Shown here: positions 1 to 12,549 of the stretch, one piece after another
Layout of the letters: the number at the start of each line of letters is the position of its first letter
How positions within the stretch are numbered: position 1 is the first letter of the stretch
Source: Bagarius yarrelli
Taxonomy: Eukaryota > Chordata > Actinopteri > Siluriformes > Sisoridae
Direction of reading: 5' to 3'
Assembly (NCBI GenBank): GCA_005784505.1
Contig: VCAZ01000094.1
Coordinates: 1,489,693-1,553,692 of the forward strand
DNA length: 64,000 bases
Notes under the pieces: model-generated
Told to the model about the DNA's origin: nothing
The model's input: only the letters and a program-made list of their open reading frames with translations
The model's database searches: none
Made by a program: the position numbers and the translations under genes

Positions 1-915
1 ATGAGTTTTAGGTCTTACATAAACTTTAATGTGACATCATATGCCCCGCCCAGTTAATTTACATCAATATGCAAAATTCTTTTTTTGCAGAAGTTTTAAT
101 GGTTTTCTGGTGAATTTTAAAAAGTTCTGTTGTTTAAGTTATTATTATCTTTAACTGCTCATGTGTGTTGCTTTATCATGTAGAATTCAATATTATTGCC
201 CTTATGTCCCTGTTCATTCCAAAAATAACACGTAATATTTAATAAAAAAAAAAACCAAACAGTTATTATAAATCCATTCTGTCGATCGGGTGGCGTTTCC
301 TCCTCCTCTGTTTGTGTTTTATCTGAACTGCAGCTGAAAAGAAAGTGATGAGGAAGAAGGATTACAGCGTTAAGACACGACGCTTCTCTCACTATCTCTG
401 TTTAACACACGGCCATATTTAATATCTTACAGTCACACACACTCAGAGAGAAAGACAGAAATAAAAGACAACAGTAGCGGAGGACAAACAGAACATTCTC
501 GCAGCATCTTCCACATTGTTAAGTTGAATTTTTTTAAGTTGAATAAGGCAAAAGCCGTAAAAGTTAAAGGATTAAAAACTTTCATTATGAGTTCTAATTA
601 TTAGGACCCCATGCAGTTTTTTTGTCTAAATAAATTTTTTATGATGTGTTAATGAGCTTTTCTCCACATAACCAGTGTAGCAGCGAAAGTCTGCATGAAT
701 ATTTATTCTTTTCAGTAATTAAAGTTTTTCTTTTATTATTTTAAAACTGTTAAACTGACTCAAATTATTAAACTTAAGAATAAAAATATTCCTCCTTTCT
801 GACTTACTATTAATTCCGTTTTAATTCCTCTGGGTTGCATCAGTGTTTTCTTTCTACAGTAAATAAAGTGTTTTTCTGTAAATTTATCCCAATTATACAG
901 TAGTAAAAGTTCCTG
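1..915. other. Intergenic, no gene seen
   Basis: AT-rich DNA with only short chance reading frames; none has a recognisable domain or codon pattern. No repeat family was recognised here. Confidence 0.6.
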
Positions 916-917
916 TG

Positions 918-919
<2 letters not shown>

Positions 920-960
<41 letters not shown>

Positions 961-1048
961 TGTGAGTGAGAGCGAGAAAGATTTGTGGTTGACTGAATCA
1001 CAGTTGGCACTTCATTTGAAGAGCTTTTCATTGGCTGACTGGCATCAC

Positions 1049-1086
<38 letters not shown>

Positions 1087-1151
1087 GGTCCAGGTGCAGT
1101 GACACTCTCATTTTCCAGCACATCAAATAAGGAAATGAGGCCAAGAGGTCT

Positions 1152-1197
<46 letters not shown>
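920..1197. repeat. Three TG/CA microsatellites in 280 bp
   Basis: A (TG)n tract at about 921-958 is followed by a (GT)n tract at 1051-1084 and a (CA)n tract at about 1154-1197. The second and third are reverse complements separated by about 70 bp of unique sequence, so they could pair as a hairpin. Apparent reading frames across this stretch are only runs of Cys-Val or His-Thr. Confidence 0.95.
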
Positions 1198-1198
<1 letters not shown>

Positions 1199-2518
1199 AG
1201 CTGCAATTTCTCTGTGTCTCAGGATACTTCATGACCCTCTGTGATCTCATCTATATTCTTTAACTGTAAAGTTACGTTTAATTATACATTTAATATGAAT
1301 GTGAAGCTTTTTTAAGAATAATTATTAAGTGTTATTTCAGTTAATCTTGTGACTATTTCATTAAATGATATCAACTTTATTTGAATTTTCTCTGCACATA
1401 TTGTTATTTAAATTATTACAATATTTTAGGTAATGGTAGGTAAAATAGATTTATAGCGTTTGGTTTAATGTTTCAGTGATGTGAAAGATCAAGCCTTAAA
1501 TTTCTAACACCAGCAAGTCTTTGAGACAACATCTGAAACAGGAGGATCAAAAAACCCACATAGAGGTGATTAATATCTATATTAAATGTAACCTGCAGTA
1601 CAATTCATGTTCCTCTTCTTACTTCCTGTTTTAGAAGTGTTAATCCTGCTCGTTTCCTCGTAGGTGTTCCTCACAGTTTGGTGTTCGGCCCCCTCTTTGC
1701 TTTGTGCTCAAATTTCTTTACACTATTTATTTAAAACAGTGAGATCATCAGTCAGGATCAGGAAGCTCTTTTATTGATAGTCTTCTCTTTGTGATTGTTA
1801 GTGATAGTTCAGTGACCTTTATGGTGCAGCACTTCAGGGTCTTTTGATTAAATAAGCCTCCTGGTGGACACTCTGCTTCCATCCTCTTTAGAAAGTGCAC
1901 TCTTTCAGTATTGAGTTGTGTCTCATCATTCGGTTCTTTGTTTTTAACGAGTCCCTCTACACCTGTCCGTAACACACTGAGTCAAACACATTCATCATCA
2001 TCTGAGGACGTCTTCAGTGTTTATCAGTTATTCCAAAAGCGGGTGGTTGGGGGGATGGGCTTGGTGGTCACTCTACAATCTCAGGCTCTGTATAAAAAGA
2101 TCATATCTCTATAAATATTAACATAACAGTTTATTAACATTAATATTTACACGGAGTGTCTCTGCCTATGAATTATGTAAATGATCTCCCCAGCTAATTC
2201 TTCTCCTGATCCGTCCTCATCTCCAGACCAAAGCCTGCAGGTTCGACCTCATAAAGATCAGGTCAGTTATGATCTCATATACAATCTCATACCCAATTAC
2301 CGAGTCAAGCAGCTATTATGCACATTTAAACCTTTAATCCCTTCACTTACCAAGCTGTTGTAACACTAACATTGTGTCACAGTCATCATGCAAAATAAAA
2401 AACAGATTGTACATTAATTCTGCATTTCTTTTCCTTTAATACTGTCACTCAGCACCCGATTGTGCCACGACAACACACAGCTTTCTATGAAATATACGAT
2501 ATGTACACAATTATAGAT
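1198..2518. other. Intergenic, no gene seen
   Basis: Short unrecognised reading frames only. No repeat or RNA gene was recognised. Confidence 0.55.
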
Positions 2519-2620
2519 AACACTTTAATTTGGGGACCAGTTCTCATTATTAACTAGCTGCTTATTAGCATTCATATTATTAGCAGATCAGCTGACAGCC
2601 CTGGACATAGGATGGGGTAA
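2519..2620. mobile_element. Possible DNA-transposon end fragment
   Basis: The stretch beginning AACACTTTAATTTGGGGACC, followed by a 'tattaactagctgcttattagcat' style segment, resembles the end of a short non-autonomous element common in fish genomes. Recognition is from memory of the pattern; no partner terminus was found. Confidence 0.35.
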
Positions 2621-3054
2621 CATTCTGAAAAACCCATCAGAATTTAAAATATCCAAAGTGGCTCTTATCATTTATTTGGAAGTAGCTCATATTAGCTTAT
2701 TAGAGTAGTCATAAGTTGAATGTGGACGCCTGTTCACATGTTCACATTTTTTTCTAGTCTTGTGTATCGTAGCAGTCGTATCTTAAGTCCAAAAAGTTTA
2801 TATAATAAAAGGAAAGACACATTAAATACTTTAGTGAGGAGACATGTTGGGAAAGGCTCTTTTTCCACAAGAAATTATTGATGTGCCACTAACATGTCGG
2901 CATTGCCAATTCAGTCACAAGCGGGGATGAAACCAGTGAAACAGTTATAAAGCCGTTATTTTTCGTAATAACAACCCATAAACAGTTGCATAGTTTTATA
3001 TTGTGATGTTTTATTGACAGTGTCCGTATTTACAGTCCCCAAAAGTGAAAGTGC

Positions 3055-3058
<4 letters not shown>

Positions 3059-3112
<54 letters not shown>
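3059..3112. repeat. (TA)n microsatellite
   Basis: An uninterrupted TA dinucleotide run of about 27 units. Confidence 0.97.
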
Positions 3113-3114
<2 letters not shown>

Positions 3115-4079
3115 CTAGATACTAAATCCTAACCCTTCTTCTGTTTTAGGGCTGCTGTATTAATGCTGACCCTGTATTCTGATCCCAACCTCCTAAGATA
3201 GGACATGCTAAAGAAAGGGTTAGGTCTGGATCTTGCTCAAATGCCTAACAATGGCAGCTTGATTGTAATGGGGCTTAAACCCCAATATACAACCCAAAGA
3301 CTAAACTATCTGCCCCAAATGAGTGTTTGTATTTAATATTGTATTTAAATAAAATTCCACTGTGGTTTTCAATATATTTTCTCAGCAAAGATTATCAACA
3401 GTCAGACTTAATACTAAACCTGATGTGAGCTTACGCCAAACAGGTCTGTATGGTGTGTGTAATTTCAGTAACAATTTCCCCTTTGAGCTTTAGCAATGAC
3501 CCGTAGTAACCTTGTACACACACACATACATACATACAACATCAACACAGCCCAAGCTGACAGTTTGGTGTTTTCACTGTGAAGTCAAGGGTTGGTTGAA
3601 TCCCAACACACCTGAACAAAGTAATCAATATTGCTGTCATTTGGTGCTCTAAGGTTAAACATTGTGGGACCTGAAAAGAGCAATGAAGTGAAGATAGCAG
3701 CAGTTTATAAATTATTTTTTCTTCTTGATCTTTCCAGATCCCACAGCATTAAACTCAGCCAGGTAGCTGAATGACTTTTGTGAGCTCCAGACATTCAGAC
3801 TGTGTTCGGAAGCCCTTCTCTCATCTTTCCTGGGAATAAACCTTGTGTTTGTGTCTCCAACCACCATACCCAGCTTGTTCCAAATCAATTGTTTATGCAC
3901 TGATAAAAGCAAAATAAAAAACCTGATAGTAGATTGGGTGTGTGAGTTTTTGTCTCCAGTACAGGAACAATGTCCTTCATGGACAATTCGCTGATCTCCA
4001 CTTCGACCACCACAATCATGGGTAATCATGAAAAATCAACTGTCCTTTTCCTCACATGTTGCTAACTTGACACAATCCT
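3113..4079. other. Intergenic, no gene seen
   Basis: A 105-codon open frame on the minus strand at 3712-4029 has no recognisable domain and low-complexity ends, so it is not called as a gene. Confidence 0.5.
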
Positions 4080-4330
4080 GACGGTTTATTATCTACAACA
4101 TCAGAAGGATTCGACCATTTTTGTCCTCTTTCTGCAGGTTAACCCGTCCCCGAGAACTACCGCACGGGCTCCCAGTAGTTGTAGACATCAGATTCAAAAC
4201 ACTGATGTTTGCCTACAGCTGCAACCTCTTACATCCAACAAGCACTCCTCACATCACACACCACTCCCTCAGATTCAAGAACAATAGCTGCTTAACTGAT
4301 TCATCATCCACTAAGACACAAAGTAAGTCT
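4080..4330 (+). mobile_element. LINE relic, ORF2 C-terminal part
   Basis: The plus strand reads RIRPFLSS and, further on, LPVVVDIRFKTLMFAY. These match the conserved C-terminal region of fish L2/CR1-type non-LTR retrotransposon ORF2 proteins, which usually read like LPVAARIRFKTLMLAY. Flanking codons are interrupted, so this is a 5'-truncated, decayed copy. The motifs are seen directly; the L2/CR1 assignment is from family knowledge. Confidence 0.65.
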
Positions 4331-4621
4331 GAATCAAGACTTGTCTTTGTTTTGTTACATTAATGTCATAACAGCCAAGACACTGACTGCCTTTAATAGA
4401 TGTCTGAAGACCGAACTTTTTCTCAAATACCTAAACTAGCACTTATTTTTAAAAATATGTTTTACCAGAGGTCTGGGCTTACGCTATACCTAGCTTGTGG
4501 TCTAGACTCAAAGCAATTTTGTTTGTCCCTTTGTACGAGTATGTCCACCCAATGTAACATTACTTCACAGCAAACAAAAGACAATATAGGCAGTCTACCT
4601 TGTCCAGCAGGTGGAGGAGGA

Positions 4622-4880
4622 GGTGTCACCCAGCCGTCTCTGAAAGGGCGAAAGGGAAAAGGGCTACACCCTGGACAGGTCGCCAGTCCAATACAGAGCC
4701 CTATGGGCCATTTAATCAACCTAACATACATGTTTTTCTATTGTGGAAGGAAACCGGAGAACCCGGAGTAAACCCAGGCAAGCACGGGGAGAACATCCTC
4801 CACAAACTCCACACAGAAGGCCCCTGCCCAGGGCCTTGCTGTGAGGCAACAACTAACCACTAAGCCACCATGCTGCCTTG
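4622..4880 (-). mobile_element. SINE family A copy
   Basis: A minus-strand copy of the commonest SINE here. Its head reads like GGCAGCATGGTGGCTTAGTG and it carries the GTTCTCC...GGTTTCC central segment and the GGACTGGCGACCTGTCCAGG-type segment. The tail end (ATTCGGGGTCAC part) is missing. A pol III B-box-like GGTTCGATTCC in better copies suggests a tRNA-derived head. Confidence 0.8.
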
Positions 4881-5552
4881 GTTTAGATTTTATTTATTTA
4901 ATTCAACAATGTAAATGCTAACAAATGTAACGTTAAAAATTAGCCAGAAATCTTTAGAGAAATAAGACTCGTTATTCTCTTTATCTTTGACTGTCAGTTT
5001 TTTTTTAAACCTGTGGGTTTTTTTTTTTGCTTTTAATAATCTGCTCGACTTCTTCAGAAATGTTCCATCACCTCATATTGATGGTGATGCAATTGAGGTG
5101 ACACATCGTGTGTGAACTGTAAAAGTTACGATCATTATAACTGAGGTTAACACACTCCTATAAGTGAGCTTGAGTGATAATAAGGAGAGAAGAGACAAGG
5201 CGAGAGGAAAGGAAAGAGGAAATGTAAAGAAAACAACGCTACGTTATTCTGTTAAATATGGAAACTGATTCTAAGAATTTAGTCACACTGGCTCATAATT
5301 ATACAGTTAACGTGTACCGTATGCTTGTGTGTAACTGCAGTTATGTTTATAGATGATGTTCTGTTCATTAATGAAGAATTACACTTTAAACAAATCATGC
5401 TAATTAAAGTAACTGCCATGTTTTTTTCACTTGTCCTCAGCATTCTCATAAATCTTCAGCTAGTTCAGGTATATTCGTCCTTAGCAGCAGAAGAAAAGTA
5501 TCAGGGTGGGTTAGGATGATCTGGAGAAATAGATGAAGGGTTTTAGGTGTGT
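4881..5552. other. Intergenic, no gene seen
   Basis: AT-rich unique sequence with no recognisable coding or repeat feature. Confidence 0.55.
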
Positions 5553-5775
5553 TTATGATGTTATGAATAAAGGCAATGAAGGAAGCCCACTTTTTTGATG
5601 AGCAGAGACATTAAAGGTGAGATGAGACATTAAAGGACCTGAGTCTCCTAAGGAAGTACAGGCGATTCTGACCTTTTTTCTACATAGCAACAATGTTCTT
5701 TGACCAGTCCAGTTTGTAATCAATGTAGACACCCAGGTATTTGCAGCTGTCCACAATGTCCACTGATGTCCATGA
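5553..5775 (-). mobile_element. LINE relic with KYLGV motif
   Basis: The minus strand at about 5680-5770 reads VDSCKYLGVYIDYKLDWSKN, a well-conserved block just after the reverse-transcriptase core in fish non-LTR elements. A frameshift follows, after which the next frame gives residues like CRKKVRIAC, where intact elements read KKGQ.RLYFLRRL. It is a decayed fragment. Confidence 0.7.
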
Positions 5776-6097
5776 TGTTGCATATATATATATATATGCT
5801 ATAAATTGCCCCATTGCTTTAAATGACCATGCTGCGGTGGCGTTCTGCCCAATCACTGACCTTCCACTTCCAGCAATGTTCCTCCTGCTGTTTCCAATCT
5901 GCTTTCTTACGGAATTCATTCATTATGTGTGAAACTAAACACGCATGAGATAACACAACACCTTCTCACATTCACCATCGTCTCTTCCTGTAACTCAACA
6001 CCGAGCGGTCACGTCGCAATCGCGTTGTCAGATGAGAAGTCTGTGGCGTGTAGGTTTCTGCAGCGTTTCTGCGGTTTTGGCAGCGAGACACAGATGA

Positions 6098-6250
6098 TGA
6101 AATATTAACGAGGTTTTGTTAACGAGGTGAAATATTAACGTAGGTTCGTAAATATGCTGATATATTGATGAGAGTTTGTGTTTTACATGTTCACTCTCTG
6201 GCTGCCATCCCATCCTGCTGGCGTTGTGTGTGTGTGTGTGTGTGTGTGTT
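6098..6250. repeat. Dispersed duplicate plus (TG)n
   Basis: A segment with GAAATATTAACGAGG, then a CCATCCTGCTGGCG-like stretch, recurs at about 7343-7412 as GAAATATTAACGAGGCTTTG and CCGTCCTGCTGACCG. The first block is itself partly repeated at 6098-6150. A (TG)n run occupies 6225-6250. Confidence 0.55.
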
Positions 6251-6397
6251 TGTTTAGCAGGAACACAGTGTAACACACTAAAAGACGTGTGAAAATCTGT
6301 GTGAAAGATTCATCATCAGAGCTGTGGGACTTAAACCACACACTCTATTTACTATATAAATACTGAAATAAAATATATATGTACACACACACACACA

Positions 6398-6560
6398 CAC
6401 TGTGAACTTTATCAGTTACACCTCAATACCCGCTCATTCATGCAGTTATCACATTAGTCAATCAGGTGGCAGCACAAGGCACAACATTATGCACACACGT
6501 CTACCACTTCAGAGGTGAATAAAACAATGGAGTGACAAACACCACACTTTTCATAAATCT
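6398..6560. mobile_element. DNA-transposon relic (unclassified)
   Basis: The stretch containing AACTTTATCAGTTACACCTC and CTCATTCATGCAGTTATC, followed by CAATCAGGTGGCAGCA, resembles one end of an abundant fish DNA element, read inward from its terminus. The superfamily is not assigned; only one end is visible. Confidence 0.4.
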
Positions 6561-7457
6561 CTCACACACTCACACACACACACCCACCCACACCCACAGC
6601 GTGTCAGTTAATCCATTTCGCAGTGCTGATGAGAAGCAGAGAAGCGGGTAATAAAGACAGGAAGCGTCGGAAACAAACACTCAGAGATCTCCATCATCCA
6701 ACACGTGTTGCTTTCTGGTGGTCTAGAACAGTGAAGCTGATTGCGTCATAATTTCCAGCAGAATTTTTGTCTGTGAAAGTTTTGTTTCTTCACTAGGAAC
6801 CTCAATGGCTCTAACAATGAACAAGTCTCAGCTTCCGAACCTTCACTGAAATAAAACTCAAATATGTGTATTAAAGAGTTCCACTGTGCTGTGAATTAAT
6901 TTACAGCATTATTGAAGTCTTTTTCTTCTTTACCAGATGTAGAATATTTTAAGAAAGTGTTGAGAAGTGGTAAGAGCATGGCCAGGGCCACGGGCAGGGG
7001 GAAGAGCAAGGGCAGGAGTATAACCATATTTGGTGTAACAGCGAGTGTAAGCTTTATTAACAGTAATACAGATCTCTAGAACTGTACTAAAAACAGCCCT
7101 CCTCCTAAAGCTCTTCTTTCAAACAGAGTTTAGTTTAAATTCATAATGAACCCCCGACCGGCGTCTCCCTGCACCAGCACCGGGATGTACTGTCACTGAA
7201 CAGACATAGACGAGGTCGTCTTGCCTGCTTTTGCCTGATGAACTGATTAACAGATAAAAGATCAAATGAGGTGTTTAATCTGAAGGAAATCTTCCGTCCT
7301 GCCATCTGTGGTTCTGTTAAAGTGATCCGGTTTCCAGACGGTGAAATATTAACGAGGCTTTGTGTCTAACACACTAATTCTTTGTCTGTCGTCCCGTCCT
7401 GCTGACCGTGCGGTCTGTACATAACTGATACTGTCTAGGCATAATTATCTTCCCTCG
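6561..7457. other. Intergenic, no gene seen
   Basis: Unique sequence apart from the second copy of the dispersed duplicate at about 7343-7412. No open frame worth calling. Confidence 0.5.
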
Positions 7458-7680
7458 ACTGTCTGTCTTACTCTCTCTCTCTGTGTCTTTCTCTATTTTT
7501 GTCTATTTTTGTGTCTGTCTATGTCTCTTTTTCTGTGTCTCTCTCTGTGCATTATCATCTCCCCTTGACTGTCTCTCTTTCTATGTCTCTCTTTCTGTGT
7601 CACTTTCTGTGTCTCTCTGTCTCTTACTTACTCTGCCTCGCAATCTCTTCCTCTCTCTCTCTCCCTGTCTCTCTGTATAT
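7458..7680. repeat. Degenerate TCTC/TGTC pyrimidine tract
   Basis: Imperfect CT-rich repeats mixing TCTCTC, TGTGTCT and TATTTTTGTC. The serine-rich open frames across it are by-products of the repeat. Confidence 0.85.
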
Positions 7681-7828
7681 TTGACACATGAAGGTGATTT
7701 TAGAGCTAAATGTAACTCAGGACTGCAGAAAAACGCTGAGGCGTCAGATTCATGGATCACAGCCCTGAAATAAAGATCAGTGAGCTTGTTAATTATTAAT
7801 GGTAATCCGATAAAACTGCAACGTCTCT

Positions 7829-8115
7829 GTGTGTGTGTGTGTGTGTGTGTGTGGTCTGTAAAGAAAATCTGTTCACATCATTCAGAGAAGTTAGCAAGAA
7901 CTTTTACGAAAACAGGACTTAAGACAGTCTGTTCTTGTAGTATGAATAAAGTTTGTGACGAGTCGTCTCTCCTGCAAAATCGTGGGATAGAAAATGCTCT
8001 ATCGTGTGGGTACTTCAGAATCCGGGGAACTTTACACACACTGATTTCCACATACTTAAGATTTAGATATACTACACACCTCACACACTCTATTACACAC
8101 ACTATATAGTAGGGA
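7829..8115. repeat. (TG)n and dispersed repeat R, copy 1
   Basis: A (TG)n run (7829-7853) precedes a segment at about 7944-8115 beginning GTGACGAGTCGTCTCTCC and ending TATATAGTAGGGAAGTGTGA. A related copy with the same order of blocks lies at 41058-41246. The family is not identified. Confidence 0.6.
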
Positions 8116-8562
8116 AGTGTGATATTTTTAGCTGCAGAGTTACAAATTAATTAATACCCAATCAAAGAAGAGGCTTTTCCAAAATCAACGGCAAGAAAAA
8201 AAGAGTATAAAAGTAAAATCACTGATTAAATTTTGATTACTTTTAAATTTCTATTCTACAAATGTTCAGCTAAATCATTTCCAAATATTTATACCAGGTG
8301 GGCTTAACCTTACATCAGAATCTTTCATCACTTAATCTAAGATTAAACTAATTCAATTTTAAAGCAAAGCCACCAGAAAAAACAGACTGTTCATTCTTTA
8401 AGAAATCGTATCTTTGTGTAGTTGTGACGGGATACACTGGCAGACGTGGTGATCAGTGAATTCTAACCAAAGAACTAACTAAAAGCATCAGATACGAATC
8501 AAAAAGAGCAACAAATTCAACTTATCCTGTATGAATTTTAATTGCATGTTTTTTTGAATTAC
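8116..8562. other. Intergenic, no gene seen
   Basis: AT-rich unique sequence with nothing recognisable. Confidence 0.5.
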
Positions 8563-8892
8563 TGTTTCATTCATTCATTCATTTTTTTTCTATACCCGTT
8601 TATTCCCTAATTCGGGGTCACAGGGATCTGCTGGAGTCTATCCCAGCCGTCTCTAAAAGAGCAAAAAGCCTACAAAATAGAGTAAAAGCCTATGGGCAAT
8701 TTAGCATCACCAATCAATCTAACATACATGTTTTTGGACTGTAGGAGGAAACCGGAGAACCCGGAGTAAACCCACACAAGCACGGGGAGAACATACAAAC
8801 TCCACACAATAAGGCCCCCTGCCCAGGAATCGAACACGGGACCTTCTTGCTGTGAGGCAACAGTGCTAAACACTTAACCACAGTGCCGCCCA
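8563..8892 (-). mobile_element. SINE family A, near full length
   Basis: A minus-strand copy with the 3' tail (CATTCATTCATTC at the left edge, consistent with an AATG-type tail), the ATTCGGGGTCACAGGGATC segment, the central GGTTTCCTCCxACAGTCC segment and the tRNA-like head at the right edge (CACTTAACCACAGTGCC). The middle is slightly shortened. Confidence 0.85.
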
Positions 8893-9540
8893 TTACTGTT
8901 ACATTTGTTTTGTAATTACTTAATTATTAAAACAATTGTTTGAATATTGTATGTTAATTATTTATCATATATAATAATGTTTTTTTTCTGGAACAAACAT
9001 CAGAACCTGTGAGACTGAGACTAGAAGATTTACACTATTCGTGGATCTGCTTACTGTCACATTGCTTTCAGGATATTGCTTGTTACCATAACGTCTCTTA
9101 ATCATGCTCACCTGCTCTGTGTTGAAGCTTATCAGTTTGTTTTTTTTGAGCCTCTGTGTCCTTCTCGAATTCCTGGGCATGGCCTTTGAGGCTGAGACTT
9201 CCAGTTTGGTGTGACTGCGGATGTGCTTAAGTCATCCTCCCATCATCTGTGATGTCTTTTCAGATTTCCCCTAAAACCTGTGATGAACAGTGAAAACCAA
9301 GGCAGGACGAAAGTTTGGGGTTTTGGCTTAATTTAGTCCGCACATTTCTCCAAAAGGTCAAAAAGTCTTAGGTGTATTGAAGCAGTATGACATTTACACT
9401 GTAGTAAAAAAAATTACCGAAAGAGTTTTTTAGACTGCACAGTTGTTCTTCAACAAATATTACGTATACCTTCAGGGTGGGCGGTGATAGCCCTGCAAAG
9501 AACCGTCCTCACAGGAATTCCAGCACTGAACCAATCAGGC
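8893..9540. other. Intergenic, no gene seen
   Basis: A 71-codon minus-strand frame at 8965-9180 (starting MPRNSRRTQRLKK) has no recognised domain. Nothing else stands out. Confidence 0.5.
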
Positions 9541-9660
9541 AGCTAATTGGTGTTTGTCCATAAATTAAGAGATTGGTCTGATTGGTCGGATTACACATGT
9601 GCTTCTGTGCAAAAATTATAAAAGGCTGTTTCCAAAGCGGTTCGACGGAGGTTGAGTTTC
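9541..9660 (+). promoter_or_regulatory. Promoter-like CCAAT/TATA cluster
   Basis: Inverted CCAAT boxes (ATTGG) at 9545, 9572 and 9581 precede a good TATA box, TATAAAAG, at 9617-9624. This is the spacing of a TATA-driven RNA polymerase II promoter, with a start expected near 9650. No recognisable coding exon follows within 1 kb. It may drive a noncoding transcript, be a relic of a lost gene or retroelement, or be chance. Confidence 0.35.
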
Positions 9661-10260
9661 TTAAAGGAAGACACAACAACTGAATGTTAAACCAAAAATA
9701 AGTGATGCAACAACCTGTTTTTGTTTACTGATCTGTTACCATTTCTCTTGTTGTTTTAGGTATTTTTTATGGTGCAGAATTTGTGTACAAATCTTGATGT
9801 TTAACAGTTTGTCAGTGAAATTTGTCAGTCCTGTGTTTTGTCAATCTCTTCTTCGTCCAAACGCACTTGGAAAACAAAAGAGATGTTTAGCTGAATATTT
9901 TAACCGGTCCTATCATCAACCACTGATATTCACTGTATGGTGAAGGTTTAGTAAGTGTAAATGGCAGTGATGACTGATGCTGCAGCTGAAACCTCCTACC
10001 AAACCTCACGTTTGTGTTCCACTGAGGAGGGTTTGAAACAACACGAGAGTAACAAAATATTTCCTGTCCTCAAAAACCACCAAAAACCAAGAGATAATAT
10101 TGTCACAGTATTTTTTTTTATTGTGTGTAGAGAAATTTCTGAGCCAAATTCATCATCTGCAGATTACAAATATTTTTACGTTTTATCATCTCTGGAGGGC
10201 ATTGGGAAAGGTGCGTCCCCTTATACCACCATACAACAGGCCTGCTTAACCACAAAACCC
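9661..10260. other. No confident gene; unrecognised frame
   Basis: A 130-codon plus-strand frame at 9961-10353 begins MAVMTDAAAETS but runs into the TG/AG microsatellite and has no recognisable domain. It lies downstream of the promoter-like cluster at 9.6 kb, which is the only reason to look again. Confidence 0.4.
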
Positions 10261-10263
10261 TGT

Positions 10264-10318
<55 letters not shown>
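10261..10318. repeat. Compound (TG)14(AG)15 microsatellite
   Basis: A TG run switches to an AG run without interruption. Confidence 0.97.
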
Positions 10319-10321
<3 letters not shown>

Positions 10322-12261
10322 GTGAGAGAGAAAATATGTGTTTATATGGTTAGTAAACTGAGAAAACATTTGTCACTGTGGCCCAGTCCGTTTCTTGAGG
10401 GTTGATGTCCCCTGACAGCTGTATCTGTGTGAAATGAAAATCCTGTTAGAAAAATCACACACACACACAAACACACTGCACAAAGGAAAGGCACACATAT
10501 TTTTTACAATAAATTACATGTCTGGAGTATGCAGACTTTTTAGAACTAGGGGTTGTGACTGAGTTCAGAACAAACCAATCATATTTAATCTTTTTAAGGT
10601 AATTAGCATAAAGCTGTCATTGATAAAGCTATTCTGATTAACTCTATCTTTCTGTAGAACAATGGATCACAACCTAGTTTGCACAATCTTTCTCCTAAGG
10701 CAAGTTAAAACCTGTTACTGCCTCAACATACATCCCATGCACACAAACGGAATGATTTCTTTATCAGACCTCCATTTGTTTGGTGTGATGGTTATTGCAT
10801 TGTTAGACTAAAAAAAGAATAATATATTTTCTTTAAGGACAAAGAAATAAACAAACTCAGCAGCAAATAAACATTAAACTTTAAACAAATATTGAACAAA
10901 TGATTGGCTGCCCTTTTAATGGATGGTAATAAAGGTGAAAGGAATAAAGCCGTACCAAAGTTAATCCACATTATATTAGCAACATTTTCTCAGCTGTGCT
11001 ATTTATGTCCCTAAAAAATGGCAAACTTCCACACAGAATCACCTAACATGAATGTTTCTTTAGCACCCACTATTATCCTTTAAACCAACAAATTCCAACT
11101 CACCTTGACGATTGTCTGATCGCCCACCGCCACCGCTCCCTGCTGAGAATCACTACTGGAGGATCCATATCTCCGCTTGGACTTTCTGAAGCTATGGTCC
11201 ACAAAGACCATAAAGCATGCAAGATATTGCACCTGCTATACAAATCTATCAGGAAGAAGGTATAAAGATTATTGTACCATAAAACAGAGTAAAGACCAGC
11301 AGCAATAAATAGGGACAATGAAGCAGCATGGGGACTTTATTAGGAGCAGCACATCCCTCTATCCCAAGATTAATACAGGTTGATTATTATGACAGTTTAA
11401 TCATTTATATGCCCTGGTATTTGTTTAGTGCATAAAACTTCCTATTAGCTGAACAGTGAGAGGGTGGGGAAATTCAGTAAGCCTTTAGTGGTGTTTTATT
11501 GAACACGCCCCCTAGTTAAACATTCATTGCAAATGAGGGCTGGTAGTGTATATAAAGACATGAGTGAGGTAACTGGGTGTTGCGTCACATGTAGCCAACT
11601 GCATTTCCGGAATTACGGCATTTTGCAAACATTTTGCATGACATTTGTCTGCTTGTCTTGCACCCGTAACCGGTTGATGCCATGTTATTGTAATTCCATT
11701 TTCTGGGCATGTAGTTCTTAACTTTTATGCATGGCTTTCTGCATGGCTTGCAGCTGCAACACTTCTCTTTTGCTTTTTGTCATTATGCATATAAAGGCTG
11801 CTGATTTGCTTTATGTTTGTTTTTTCTAAAAACCTTTTTGTTTTATTGTTGTTTTGTGCTGTATTATTTGGTTAATGAGTTATGTCTGTTTTAAAAGGCA
11901 GCAATAAATAATATAAAGTGTTCATGTAATTTTATAAACTAGTAGTGTTTTGAAATTAATTAATGCATGATAATCAGTTTTTATGATTTGTATGCTTTCG
12001 TTCATTTCAAATGAAACCATAAATATTCCCCAGACTATAATAGTACCATCAAAATCCATCCCTAAACAACAAAATTAAACATAAAAAAAATTAACCATTT
12101 AGTTAATTCTAATTAAGGTCTAATTAAACCACCTAAAATAAACAGAGGAACCCGAACTGGTGTTACAGCATGTTGTCGGCAGCATCATGCTTATCTTTAT
12201 TCAGAACTAAGGCATTTGTTAAGATGAAGTGAATTATGAATAACTACAAACACCAATCAAC
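10319..12261. other. Intergenic, no gene seen
   Basis: About 1.9 kb of AT-rich sequence with no recognised repeats, domains or RNA genes. The frames at 11100-11318 (-) and 11527-11721 (+) have no family resemblance I can support. Confidence 0.5.
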
Positions 12262-12465
12262 ATTATTCATTGATTTATTCATCTTCTATATCCGCATATT
12301 CCCTAATTCGGGGTCACAGAGATCTGCTGGAGTCTATCCCAGCCGTCTCTAAAAGGGCGAAGGGCAGGAGGGGTACACTCTGGACAGGTCGCCAGTCTAT
12401 CACAGGGCCACACACACAACCTAGCATGCGTGTTTTTGGACTGTGGGAGGAGTACCTGGAGCAAG
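12262..12465 (-). mobile_element. SINE family A, truncated
   Basis: A minus-strand copy with tail, ATTCGGGGTCACAGAGATC and dimer-like central segments. It breaks off after the GTTTTTGGACTGTGGGAGGA segment, so the tRNA-like head is lost. Confidence 0.8.
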
Positions 12466-12549
12466 CATGCAAAGGAATTTTAACAGTGACCACCTTAATT
12501 CAACTTGTTCTAAATCAACTTCTTCTGTGAAAGCAGATCAATTTAGACC

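Noticed and set aside
840..1263. Open frames of 136 and 70 codons on both strands
   Set aside because: They consist mostly of translated TG/CA repeats and have no domain.
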